From: Cylindrotheca closterium
Taxonomy: Eukaryota > Bacillariophyta > Bacillariophyceae > Bacillariales > Bacillariaceae
Length of the DNA: 64,000 nt
Reading direction: 5' to 3'
NCBI GenBank assembly: GCA_933822405.4
Contig: CAKOGP040001113.1
Location: forward strand, 186,001 to 250,000
Numbering within the stretch: position 1 is the first letter of the stretch; every line of letters begins with the position of its first letter. Made by a program: the position numbers and the translations under genes. Of the stretch, positions 1 to 9,232 are shown piece after piece. Below the pieces are notes generated by a model. The model ran no database searches, was not told the DNA's origin, and worked only from the letters and a program-made list of their open reading frames with translations.

Positions 1-689
1 GCGCCAATGGTTTCGACGGTGGAGGGTATGGCCATCGACGTCACAGCGTCGCAATGATGGAAGGCCCCGCGACTGATTACCTTGAGTCCTTCTTGTAGAG
101 TCACATCGGTTAGAAAACCACAGAATCCAAACGCATATTCACCAATGACTTCGACAGTGGGCGGCATGTGAATCCGCCGCAATGACTTGCAACAAACAAA
201 TGTTCCTTCGGAGATTTGTACTATCCCATGCGGTATGTCCACTTCCGTAAGAGAGACACAGCCAAGGAACGCATATTTTCCAATTTTTTTCACTGTAGAT
301 GGAATTGAAACCTTCTGTAGTGCTTTGCAGTATTGAAATGTCTCGCTTTCAATGACTCTCAGACCATTTGGCATCACAACAACTTTCAACGATGTGCAGC
401 CATGAAACGCCCTGCGTCCAATGACTTTCACAAGTATAGGTAAGAGCACTGCTTCAAGGGAAGTGCAATCTTGAAATGCCCTTGATCCGATCGACTTGAG
501 CTTCTTATGCATCTCGACCTTGACGATTTCGGCACATTCTTGGAAGGTGCCTGACGGAATGGCGATTGCCGAAGGTTCAATGATCACATGAGATGCAGTT
601 CGAGGTATTTGATCCAATGGTTGCCCATAGTAGACGACGGTGGACTTATCCACAATAATACCATGGGTCCTTTTGCTTGCATCGATCAT
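1..689 (-). CDS. BspA-type leucine-rich repeat (LRR_5) protein, C-terminus outside window
   Basis: The minus-strand frame is open from an ATG at 689 to the window edge (about 229 residues), so the gene is partial at its 3' end. An in-frame TGA at 708-710 precedes the ATG. After about 45 residues the protein becomes a run of 23-residue repeats of the form IGxxAFxxCxSLxxVxxPxxVxxI, for example SIGSRAFQDCTSLEAV, VIGRRAFHGCTSLKVV and KIGKYAFLGCVSLTEV. This is the Treponema BspA-like LRR_5 pattern. Such repeats form solenoids for protein binding. They are very numerous in diatom genomes and their partners are mostly unknown. No signal peptide or membrane segment is visible in the part seen. The family call is firm; the function is not known. 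Confidence 0.88.
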   Translation of the reverse strand, partial: MIDASKRTHGIIVDKSTVVYYGQPLDQIPRTASHVIIEPSAIAIPSGTFQECAEIVKVEMHKKLKSIGSRAFQDCTSLEAVLLPILVKVIGRRAFHGCTSLKVVVMPNGLRVIESETFQYCKALQKVSIPSTVKKIGKYAFLGCVSLTEVDIPHGIVQISEGTFVCCKSLRRIHMPPTVEVIGEYAFGFCGFLTDVTLQEGLKVISRGAFHHCDAVTSMAIPSTVETIG

Positions 690-1123
690 GACAAACAGAA
701 GAGAGTATCAGCATTCGTCAGAGAAAAAATGATACCCTCCGACCCATCAGTTTGAAAAACATTACGAAAACAGAATTATTGGCCAATCGACTTCGATCAA
801 TTGATTGGCCAATACGTGTCTCAGAATAGTCTCATTCTCTCATTTTTCACACACGTCACAACCTTTTTGTCATTTTGTCATTGACATCATCAGAATTCAG
901 CATTGCCATCACCCATCACGCACAACCGCCACGAATAAGTTCGGTTCGTGACTGAAACTGCTTGAGAATTTCAAATATCTGGTCCCAAGCAATGTTTCAC
1001 TGTTCGTCTCATCATCACGCACGACGAACAACCAAAATCAAATGCTGCCATAATTTCATCAAACAAGAGAAACAGAAAGCCAAGACAAAATCTTCGAACC
1101 AAAATCTAATATTCACATCCACA
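690..1123. other. Divergent intergenic region
   Basis: This 434-bp spacer separates the outward-facing LRR gene and the glutaredoxin gene and probably holds both promoters. Around 775-815 it contains a short direct/inverted repeat built on TTGGCCAATC and GATTGGCCAAT. No other gene or RNA is seen. Confidence 0.5.
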
Positions 1124-1513
1124 ATGGCAGACTTTATTCACAGTACATTGGACAATGCTGGACCCAATGGAGTTGTACTCTTCAGCAAATCCTATTGTCC
1201 CTTTTGCTCCAGGGTTAAGAAGGACCTTCAATCTATTGGAATTGTTCCGGTCGTTGTGGAATTGGATCAGCGAGAAGATGGCGGAGAAATTCAAGCTGCC
1301 CTGATCGAAATGACTGGACAACCCACAGTGCCTTCGACGTGGGCCTGCGGAAGATACATCGGAGACAGCGACGACCTTCACGATCAAATACACGTGGGGC
1401 TGTTCGACGTATTACCCATGCTCAAAGGCGACAAGCACGCCGAAAAGGCTGGAATCAAGCCATGTGGGCACCAAGATGGTTCACCATGCTTGTCTGGTGT
1501 TCACTTAAAGTAG
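1124..1513 (+). CDS. GRX: Glutaredoxin, dithiol CPFC type
   Basis: A 129-residue protein with the glutaredoxin fold. It would use glutathione to reduce protein disulfides and mixed glutathione disulfides. Visible marks are beta1 VVLFSKSYCPFCSRVK with a CPFC active site, the cis-Pro motif GQPTVPS, and the GSH-binding GDSDD near the end of the domain. The stretch between cis-Pro and GDSDD (TWACGRYI) departs from the usual NVFIxGxHI and adds a Cys. A Cys/Gly-rich tail of about 25 residues follows the domain. The frame stays open upstream to 962, but the ATG at 1124 has a good context (acaATGG) and gives a protein beginning directly at the domain, so it is chosen. An upstream ATG at 992 would add a His/Lys-rich leader and cannot be excluded. 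Confidence 0.88.
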   Translation: MADFIHSTLDNAGPNGVVLFSKSYCPFCSRVKKDLQSIGIVPVVVELDQREDGGEIQAALIEMTGQPTVPSTWACGRYIGDSDDLHDQIHVGLFDVLPMLKGDKHAEKAGIKPCGHQDGSPCLSGVHLK

Positions 1514-1671
1514 AGCTGTATTGCCCACTAATACGAAGTAGGGATGCCATTGTATTACCATTGATCTGATAAAGACGAATAAATAAATATTGTGAGCACA
1601 CGGAGCGTAGAAAATGCGCATTCTGCGTAGATCACCTTACCTTGTATTGACAACATCATACTGTAGTTGGT

Positions 1672-2685
1672 TCAAGCCACCAATCTTGATTTTCGTTGAG
1701 TCAATCCATTCCGCCATTCCCGTTTGGTCCCAGCCTGGTACCATTCTCGATCATCGTCTCCATCGTCCAAGTCAAATGAAATGATCACTCTTCGCTGACC
1801 ACTGCCCTGTGGTGAACGGTGCACGCAAGCTCTGGATCTGGCCCATAGGCTGTCCAAGAGTGACGAGGCCTCCTTCTTCCGAAGCTCCGTGTCCGCGAAA
1901 TCGTAGTAGTAGTCTCCCTTCATGACGATGAATTGACCTTCTTCGGCACTACAAAGTGCTGTCTCCTTGGTGCTGGCATCGAGTCCATCGTTGCCAAAGG
2001 TACGCAACTGAAAGTACTCCAATGGACTCGAAGGACGGTTCAAGTACTCGGTACCGACTCCACGCAATGTGGCATATCCTCGAAAGGGTGCCTTGTCTGT
2101 ATGATAGGGAGGGTCTCGTGCCCGATAGTTGGAAGCGCAGACGATGCGGCAAAAGACATCGACTCGAATCTCTCCTTTTTCATCTCGAAACGACGATCCT
2201 TCGGCCATGGAGGCCATGCCAATCGCTAAATCTTGCAGTGCTACTGCGCAAGAAGTCTTATCATATTTCTTGGGAGAATCACTTGGTTGGAGACCCAACA
2301 CTGACTCCAGCACTTGCAAGCAATCCTCATGGACCATTGATTCCGTAGATGATGACATCATTGACGTTCGTATTCTGGCTCGCAAATCCACATCAGAAGG
2401 TCCATTGTCCGCAATTTCATGCTGCAGCAGCTTAAGCTGAGGATCTAGATTATCAATAGATACCACACAACAGTCTTTTCGCTTGAGGTCCTGCTTGGCT
2501 CTCTTCCAGTTGTCGGTCCTAAAGGTAGTTTCGTCCAAAAGGTGCTTGTTTCTTGTTTGTGTTCTCGTTGATTTCAATGGTGAAGACTCTCGAAGACCCG
2601 GGGACTGCACGGCGGCTTGCAGTGCTTCAGTGCCATGGAAAAGGCAATAAATGAAAAGGTGTAGCAACATCGTTCCGCTTATCAT
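1672..2685 (-). CDS. DUF1826-like protein with N-terminal signal sequence
   Basis: A 337-residue protein. The first 22 residues are hydrophobic and resemble a signal peptide or the first part of a plastid leader. The C-terminal 180 residues match what I recall of DUF1826. A conserved HxD (YHTDKAPFRGYATLRGVGT) is followed by GTEYL, then a KGDYYYDFAD segment, VHRSP and a terminal hydrophobic strand VIISFDLD. The HxD...VHRSP arrangement resembles 2-oxoglutarate/Fe(II) oxygenase-like cupins, but I do not claim an activity. DUF1826 proteins are best known from proteobacteria, where some sit near zinc-related genes. The gene converges with the glutaredoxin gene across about 160 bp. Confidence 0.6.
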   Translation of the reverse strand: MISGTMLLHLFIYCLFHGTEALQAAVQSPGLRESSPLKSTRTQTRNKHLLDETTFRTDNWKRAKQDLKRKDCCVVSIDNLDPQLKLLQHEIADNGPSDVDLRARIRTSMMSSSTESMVHEDCLQVLESVLGLQPSDSPKKYDKTSCAVALQDLAIGMASMAEGSSFRDEKGEIRVDVFCRIVCASNYRARDPPYHTDKAPFRGYATLRGVGTEYLNRPSSPLEYFQLRTFGNDGLDASTKETALCSAEEGQFIVMKGDYYYDFADTELRKKEASSLLDSLWARSRACVHRSPQGSGQRRVIISFDLDDGDDDREWYQAGTKREWRNGLTQRKSRLVA

Positions 2686-2917
2686 TCCATACTATCCTCT
2701 TCGTTTCAAAATCGATCTGTATTGTAATTTTAAAATAAAAAGTTGAAGTTGAAATGCGATGACGATCGAGAATGTTCTGTAAGGTACTGCAAAAGGCTCT
2801 AAAACAATCCAGCTGACGACATCAATGATGAAGAATCATAATAATGACAACTGGCCAAAGATGTATGTCTTTCAAATAGACGAATAAGAGTGCCTTTCTT
2901 GCCAAGAGAATCATTAG

Positions 2918-4002
2918 ATGAAGAATCTACAACGGCTTCTGGGCCTGAGGTTGCTCTTGCTCATTTCCCTTGTCTCGCAAGCTTCAGCAGTGCGGAAAAC
3001 GAGGTTGACATGGGTCAATGGCATTGGGTACAATATTGGTCATATGCATCGAGATTCACCGACAATATCCAAGCTTTTTGGTGGAAAGGCGGTGGAATTT
3101 TGTCACAATCCAACGTTTATGACGAGTGAAGAGGACATGTTCGGTTATGTGGGAGACTTTGCCCAAGCGGGGTCGCAAAAGTTGGGACGCATTACAGCCG
3201 AAGTCAACGAATTGGTGAAGTAAGTGATTGTGATGGCGTCTTGGTACCTGAAGAGATTTTGGTTCAATCTGATGTAGAGACTATCAATGCACTAACAGCA
3301 TTATTCCTTTTTCTCCTTTCTTCACGTATTGTTGGATCTCTAAAACACAACGTACCACGTGGCAGGCACTTGAAGACTGCTGTTGCTGGTGTTGGCAAAA
3401 ATGGTCGAGTCCTACACATTGCCCACTCGCAAGGCGCATTAGTTACTTTGCTGGCGGCCAAGCAACTGACACTTTTGGAAATGAATCAGATTGAGATTCT
3501 GGCCTTTGGAGGAGCTGCTGCCCTTCGCAAGACACCTGAAACTCCCTTTGCCCGATGCATCAACTATTATTCAGTGAATGATCCCATCTTGCTATTGGTA
3601 CCATCGGCGGTCCAAGCTTTGCGATCTGGATACATTTATGACGATAATGAATTCTGTTTTCTGGCGCCTAGGACTGGAGACCCGATAGCAGATCACTGCC
3701 TATTGGGACCAACCTATGCGCAAGCCATGCGGTGGGAAGGCCAACGGTTCCAATCACAATATCAAAGTCTGGCCTTTCGGAGTACAAGGACTTTAGTTCT
3801 CTTCTGGATGGCTATATTCCATGCAACCTGGACAAAGGCGCTGGAGATTCGTCAGTTCTTGATTACTGTGGTTGCCAAGGCATTGCTTTGGATGTGGAAT
3901 TGGCTTTTACGATTGTACCAAGCTGCAATCAGTAGTATCACGTATCGTCAAGAGCAAGAGAACGAGGCCATCAAAGCAGAAAGTAGCTCCAATATTGCTT
4001 GA
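2918..4002 (+). CDS. Lipase-like alpha/beta hydrolase with GxSxG, one intron
   Basis: Two exons, 2918-3219 and 3366-4002. The 146-bp intron starts GTAAGT at 3220 and ends CAG at 3365 after a pyrimidine tract. It has phase 2 and joins NELVK to HLKTAVAG, giving a continuous protein of 312 residues. The N-terminus is a signal peptide (LRLLLLISLVSQASAV). The motif IAHSQGAL is the GxSxG nucleophile elbow (H-S-Q-G) expected of a lipase or esterase, with a likely strand before it (GRVLHI). The C-terminal third is rich in Trp, Leu and Ile and may contain one or two membrane-associated helices. The Asp and His of the triad cannot be assigned with confidence. The substrate is unknown. An in-frame read through the intron would meet a stop at 3221-3223, which supports splicing. 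Confidence 0.68.
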
Positions 4003-4614
4003 ACATGAACATGCCATTCTTTGCCAAGCAGTACGACTGTCCACATATCATTGGGAACCAGCAAAAGTTATTCGGAAAAAGTGCAACATCGAAGGACCAG
4101 CTCCGAATACACTTACAATAGACAGCCTGCTGCTGAAGGTATATTCGAGAGGAATGAAAAAATGTGAACTCTTGAAACTGGCCATAGGCTATGGAAGACC
4201 AGAATGCGCTCGAGAGGCTCATCATTGTTGGATCAACAATGTGGTGCTGAAATTGTGTCCCAGAACGTTGATTAAAAATGAATTACTTCTTTCGTGTTCA
4301 ATTCTTATACCTCACGCTTTTTTTGATGAAAGAGAATGAATTTTTAATGTGCGCTTTGAAAGACGCATCATACACCACCACTACCTTACCAGTAGGAAAT
4401 ACGGCAGTAGATTGTGATGATGATTCAGCAATGACAAATCGAATGGATATATGAATTGATTATTCGTTTGGTCACCAACTGCCAAACCTTATTGCAATCA
4501 ATCAAACAACCACTAAAATGAAACAATCTGACGTCTCTAGCTAAATTAAATCTGTGCTGTATGTGGTATGGTGAATATTGCAGAGCACCACGCTATTATG
4601 ATGTGCTACGGTAC
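4003..4614. other. Convergent intergenic region
   Basis: A spacer of about 610 bp between the 3' ends of the hydrolase and cysteine synthase genes. Short open frames here have no family features. Nothing else is recognised. Confidence 0.5.
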
Positions 4615-5688
4615 TTATGCTTCAATCGCTTCTGCCTTCATGGCGCTGGCTTCGTCCCACAAGTTTTGGAAGAGAGCTGTGGACAGGTATCGTTCTCCAA
4701 AGGATGGAATGATAACGACAATACGCTTTCCCTTGTTTTCAGGACGCTTGGCCACTTGAGTGGCTGCCAAAATGGCGGCTCCGCTGGAAATACCACAAAA
4801 GATTCCTTCCTTGGTGGCCATGTCGCGGGCCATGACCATGGCATCTTCTCCTGAAATTTGAATGACTTCATCCAAAAGAGAAGTATCGGCATTACCGGGA
4901 ATGAATCCAGCGCCAATACCTTGAATCTTGTGAGGACCGGGCTTGCCACCACTGAGAACAGCAGATTCAGTGGGTTCGACGGCAATGAGTTGAAGATCAG
5001 GATTCAATGGCTTGAGGTATTGGCCCGTTCCAGTAATGGTTCCTCCAGTTCCAACTCCACCAATCAAGATATCGACCTTTCCATCGGTATCAGCCCAGAT
5101 TTCAGGTCCGGTAGTCTCACGGTGGACCTTTGGATTGTCAGGGTTGTTGAATTGTTGCAACAAGAGACCGCCTTCCTTTTGGGCAATTTCTTCGGCCTTG
5201 GCAATGGCACCTCCCATTCCCTTGGCGGCAGGTGTCAAGACAAGCTTGGCGCCGAAAGCCTTCAATAGGACACGACGTTCCATGGACATACTTTCAGGCA
5301 TGGTCAAGATCAAATCATATCCCTTGGAAGCAGCAACCATGGCCAAACCGATACCAGTGTTGCCGGACGTGGGTTCCACCAAAATGGTCTTTCCAGGAGT
5401 GATTTCACCACGCTTCTCGGCTTCAGTGATCATGCTGAGAGCAATACGGTCCTTGACAGAGTTGGCAGGGTTGGAAGACTCCAACTTGCAGACAATTTCG
5501 GCGCCACAGCCTTCTGCAAGCTTGTTGAGTTTGACCAAAGGCGTGTTGCCAATCAATTCCAAGATATTCTCGGCAATCTTGGCATTCAAACTACTGCTGG
5601 AAGAATGGAAGGCAGGCGAGGGGCCATGGGGAGTGACAAAGGCTTGGGCGACACCAAGAGAGGCAAGAATTAGAGCACCGAACTTCAT
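4615..5688 (-). CDS. cysK: Cysteine synthase (O-acetylserine thiol-lyase), plastid-targeted
   Basis: A 357-residue PLP enzyme that makes cysteine from O-acetylserine and sulfide. The catalytic Lys is in NSVKDR (about K79). The phosphate and substrate loops are [13 protein letters not shown] and [14 protein letters not shown], and the C-terminal PLP region is [11 protein letters not shown]. All are canonical for CysK/OASTL. The N-terminus, [20 protein letters not shown], is a signal peptide with Phe just after the predicted cleavage site, followed by a Ser-rich stretch up to residue 34. This is the bipartite presequence used for complex plastids in diatoms. The gene is uninterrupted. Convergent to the hydrolase gene. 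Confidence 0.95.
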   Translation of the reverse strand: MKFGALILASLGVAQAFVTPHGPSPAFHSSSSSLNAKIAENILELIGNTPLVKLNKLAEGCGAEIVCKLESSNPANSVKDRIALSMITEAEKRGEITPGKTILVEPTSGNTGIGLAMVAASKGYDLILTMPESMSMERRVLLKAFGAKLVLTPAAKGMGGAIAKAEEIAQKEGGLLLQQFNNPDNPKVHRETTGPEIWADTDGKVDILIGGVGTGGTITGTGQYLKPLNPDLQLIAVEPTESAVLSGGKPGPHKIQGIGAGFIPGNADTSLLDEVIQISGEDAMVMARDMATKEGIFCGISSGAAILAATQVAKRPENKGKRIVVIIPSFGERYLSTALFQNLWDEASAMKAEAIEA

Positions 5689-6062
5689 TTTGACTTCAAT
5701 AATCTAGGTATCGGTAGTGAATGAATATATTGACAGTTGAATTATCGTGATGGGGAAGATCGCATGCATGAGAAGCCGTTCGATATCTTACGTAGGAAGT
5801 AGTCTGTGTTCTTTGCACGTCACGGTCCGTCCAGCTGCCAGAGTTTTGAACCGCCAATCAAAATGTTTGGTTGCAAATGCAAATGATCAAACGAAAATGG
5901 CGGATGATTCATTCATTCAGGAGAAGAAGCGCGCTATTTCAACTTTTATCGACACGGTAGACAGCCATGAGAGTTACAGTATTATAGTTGCAAGCCAAAT
6001 TGACCACAGTAACTACCTCAGCTATTTTCTTGTCTACAGGAAATACTATTCATCACAGTAGT
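5689..6062. other. Intergenic region upstream of cysteine synthase
   Basis: 374 bp holding the likely cysteine synthase promoter and the 3' flank of the FAD oxidoreductase. A 104-codon frame at 5747-6061 lacks any domain feature and is not called. Confidence 0.4.
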
Positions 6063-8156
6063 TCACGGCGATGCAAACCAGCCAAACTGAAATCTCGAGG
6101 GTGATATCAGTTTTCGATCCAATGTGGAGCCGTCCGGCAATGAAAATGGCGCTTTTTTATCGGAAGGAGAAGAATCGTCCCCATCTTTTTTTTCTGGTGG
6201 TAGTAGTAGATAATCGAGAATATCTTGGGCACAGCAATCTGCTGTAGCATAGGCTGTAGTCCAACCCAATGTTCCATGACCAGTATGCACAAAAAGTCCC
6301 TTCATCTTCTTGCCACCATTAGTCCTGCCCACCAAAGCTCCCACAATGGGCAAATCGTCCGGACTCATGGGCCGCAAGCAGGGAATGGCAGTCTCTGGCG
6401 CAATATTGATTTTGTCTGGGGCAATATCTCCAAACAAGGCTTGCGCATATTGGTTCAGCACCCGAGGGGCCTCGGATGGTGCTGCTGCTTGTCGTTCTTG
6501 TTGTTGTCGTTGAAATCCAGCCAATTCTCCAAATCCTGTCAATCGGGCCATCCAGGGCTTGACGGAGGACATGTACAAATTGTCCATGGCAATGGCCGAC
6601 TGGAGTAGCTGATTACTGCTAGAGTGGTGGTGGCCCCAGGACCGCAGCTTGGCGACTACCGCAGTATAGGAAAACCCACGGAGTGGATAGGTCGGGATTT
6701 GGCTGGCGACTCCCAAGGTTTGAGCCAAGAGGGGAGTTTCAGCACCCGCCGCCAAGACGACCACGTCCACTTGAGTAGACCTTCCACTTTCTTGCTGAAT
6801 TGTATATGTTCCATTTGAGCCGTCGTCATTAGCATCATAGTCGATTCGAGTCACCTTGCCTCGATCACTGCTGTAGTCAAAGTGGACACCACCATTGTCG
6901 TTATCATCATCATCATTATGATATTGCTGGCATTTGTCCAGGAGCAGCCGGGTGTATTGTTCGCAATTGGCGGCAATGTCAAGTGGTCTCAAGACGGCAT
7001 ATAACGAGTCAATCGGCAATCTTTGCAACCGGGGTTCCCGCTGAATGGCCTCGTCCCACGATAGTTTCCGAGCCGGCAATCCATACTCGTGGCATTCGTC
7101 CAAGGCGTGCTGGGCCGCTTGTTCCGTTCGATGAACTGACAGCAGTCCTTCCGCGTACCAATTGCTGGTACATCCATGCTTGGGAGCAATCTCCTGTACG
7201 AATTTGTGCCGGGTCGCCTTGGCCAATTGCACCAGCGTTTGGGCCCTTGCCTTGGCGTCGGTTCGACCGCCATGGACCAAGGCGGTGTACCAAAAGTGGA
7301 GTCCAAAATTGACAAAGGCCAGTCGTTCGTTCCAAGTAGCTGGTGGTCCCAGACAATAATAAGGCTTGACGGCAAAGAATGGCGGAGGCTTGGCAAACAG
7401 CTCTGGATTGGAATGGTTTGTCTTTGTTGCCTTGTTGGATGCTTCCGCGGATGTATTGTTACTTTGTCCAAACAATTGTCGTTGCAGAGATCCTATGGCA
7501 TCTTTGATTCCATTGGATAGTAGTGAGTACACCAATGGTCGAGTGCTCAAGACATGCATCGAGGCTCCCACGGCAATGGTATTGGCATTCCGAGCCGTGG
7601 CAGCTTTCCAATCGGGCCCATGCTTGTTTTGATTGAATTCCGTCATGCCACCACCCCCTTGATGGTCGCCTTCCAACATGATAATTTGCAAGTTTGGCAG
7701 CCGTGGATCATTCTTTTTTTGCAGAGACTCAATTAGACTATTCGCAACGGTGATTCCCATGATTCCTCCTCCAACAATACCAATCCTGACAGCTGCGGGC
7801 TTCTCGTTGTTGTTGGTGATAGCTGCAGAAGTGCTACTGCTGTGGTGTCGTATTGACCCATGACTGCTGCCTGTTGGCCAAAGACTTGAGAGCATCCATC
7901 CAATACCAGATTGTGATGGCGCCATCGTTCTTCTAAGAACAGTAGGCACCGGCCTTCTCCTTTTTCGCGTCGCTTCTGACAGACAGATAGATGGCCATGA
8001 CGTGTGAGGATTAAGAAACTCATACGTTGCAAGTTTGGAGCTACAGAAAAGTCGGTGTTGCCGTGTCGACATTTTCAATTCCGTCCAAAAGAAAATGTAA
8101 GATGCAATAGGAGAAGAATAACATGGATATTGAATATGACCGCATATCGCATCCAA
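6063..8156 (-). CDS. FAD-dependent oxidoreductase, DadA (D-amino acid dehydrogenase)-like
   Basis: A long open frame (697 residues from 8156) with a DAO/DadA-type flavoprotein domain. The Rossmann dinucleotide motif is RIGIVGGGIMGIT at about 125-136. ATARNANTIAVGASMHVL resembles the N-terminal DadA signature. The C-terminal end (CLRPMSPDDLPIVGALVG, then VHTGHGTLGWTTAYA) is a close match to the DadA FAD-binding C-terminus. The family oxidises D-amino acids or other secondary/primary amines. Compared with DadA (about 430 residues) there is an N-terminal extension and several low-complexity inserts (Asn/Asp-rich runs). The start is uncertain: ATGs at 8072 and 7925 are alternatives. The one at 7925 begins a Ser/Arg/His-rich leader that could be a mitochondrial or plastid transit peptide. 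No intron is needed. Confidence 0.82.
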   Translation of the reverse strand: MDAICGHIQYPCYSSPIASYIFFWTELKMSTRQHRLFCSSKLATYEFLNPHTSWPSICLSEATRKRRRPVPTVLRRTMAPSQSGIGWMLSSLWPTGSSHGSIRHHSSSTSAAITNNNEKPAAVRIGIVGGGIMGITVANSLIESLQKKNDPRLPNLQIIMLEGDHQGGGGMTEFNQNKHGPDWKAATARNANTIAVGASMHVLSTRPLVYSLLSNGIKDAIGSLQRQLFGQSNNTSAEASNKATKTNHSNPELFAKPPPFFAVKPYYCLGPPATWNERLAFVNFGLHFWYTALVHGGRTDAKARAQTLVQLAKATRHKFVQEIAPKHGCTSNWYAEGLLSVHRTEQAAQHALDECHEYGLPARKLSWDEAIQREPRLQRLPIDSLYAVLRPLDIAANCEQYTRLLLDKCQQYHNDDDDNDNGGVHFDYSSDRGKVTRIDYDANDDGSNGTYTIQQESGRSTQVDVVVLAAGAETPLLAQTLGVASQIPTYPLRGFSYTAVVAKLRSWGHHHSSSNQLLQSAIAMDNLYMSSVKPWMARLTGFGELAGFQRQQQERQAAAPSEAPRVLNQYAQALFGDIAPDKINIAPETAIPCLRPMSPDDLPIVGALVGRTNGGKKMKGLFVHTGHGTLGWTTAYATADCCAQDILDYLLLPPEKKDGDDSSPSDKKAPFSLPDGSTLDRKLISPSRFQFGWFASP

Positions 8157-8572
8157 ATCGATGGAGTCGAAGTTTCGAAATTCACGGGATTGGTTTTCGA
8201 TGAACTGATCAATCGTGGCTCGTTTCGCGCGAGTGGACCGACAGACCCGTTTCTCTCTTCATGCAGTTTTCGACCGTCGGGACGAAGATGCCTCTAAGTG
8301 TTTCAGGGTGTTCGCAGTTCTAACATTTACGCCCAAAATTGGCGATGGTGTCGACAATCAAATGTTTCAATAATTGTGTTTTCGGGATTGAGCGTCATTG
8401 TAGCTCGCATTTAATGACATCAGAAGTGTTTTGGTCGCATTGGTTCACCTTCTCCCTCTTGGATGTAATCCTGTACCGCTTCTGGAATCGTATCACGCGT
8501 ACCTGGTACGAATGGACGATCCGAGAGGTCACAATAAATCTGTCGGCCACTCCGAAACGAGAAACGCAGAAA

Positions 8573-9232
8573 ATGCAAAAAATAAATACCAGTGAGACCG
8601 ATACCACCAGTGATTTGGAACAAGCTTATAGTTCTCAAGACAGCATGGTCAAACACGTAACCTTCAATGAAATTGTCCAGTGCAGGAAGACCATTTCTCG
8701 CGAAGATTATACCGAGTTGGAAGCTCATCAATCATGGCTTTCCAGGGAAGAAATGGCGAAGATGACCGAACGTCAATTCAAGACGGCTGCGCGTATGGAA
8801 TCGGGCAAGGAATCCAAGCGAGAATCTACCTACCGCGGATTGGAATGTTTGTCTGCCAAGGGAGAGGCTGAATTGAATGGGGTCATCCAGTATTGCATTG
8901 ATGCTGTCATGGACGAAAACGATCGTCAATTTGATTTGTTTGAAAAGATCCAAGACAGTGAAATGATTGCCTTGGCTTCTATGGCCTGTTCGGCAGAAAG
9001 CATCCAAAAGGCCATGAGGCGGGGTGAATCCGATGCTCGTGAAGCCAAACGATGCTACCGTCGCATGAGAGACATGGAAGCTTCGGCTGGCAACAACAAC
9101 AATGATTCGACTTCCTCCTTTTCGGTTAGTGATGAACATCCCTCGAGAACGATTCCCATTCTAAAGACTGGCAATGCAAAGGGCGACATTTGTGAGTCCG
9201 CCCTGCCACAAACCCAGCAAGTCATGTGCTGA
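8573..9232 (+). CDS. YRGLE-family protein, copy 1
   Basis: A 219-residue member of a family present eight times in this window. The order of conserved blocks is: acidic/Ser-rich N-terminus; VxFxxxVxxRKTISRxDYxxxE; a W followed by a Glu-rich helix; AARMESGKESKRESTYRGLE; a helix ending in DAVMDENDRQ; a second helix (EMIALASMACS...); and a basic end EAKRCYRRMRDME. I recall many unannotated proteins with this RGLE...AVLDEQxxQ pattern in diatoms; the function is unknown. The protein looks soluble and helical with no catalytic motif. The frame extends upstream to an ATG at 8345, but 8573 gives the same N-terminal style as the paralogs. The sequence CTCCGAAACGAGAAAC just before the start is shared with copy 2. 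Confidence 0.72.
   Translation: MQKINTSETDTTSDLEQAYSSQDSMVKHVTFNEIVQCRKTISREDYTELEAHQSWLSREEMAKMTERQFKTAARMESGKESKRESTYRGLECLSAKGEAELNGVIQYCIDAVMDENDRQFDLFEKIQDSEMIALASMACSAESIQKAMRRGESDAREAKRCYRRMRDMEASAGNNNNDSTSSFSVSDEHPSRTIPILKTGNAKGDICESALPQTQQVMC

Noticed and set aside
1106..1393. Minus-strand frame over the glutaredoxin gene
   Set aside because: Shadow of the well-supported glutaredoxin frame.
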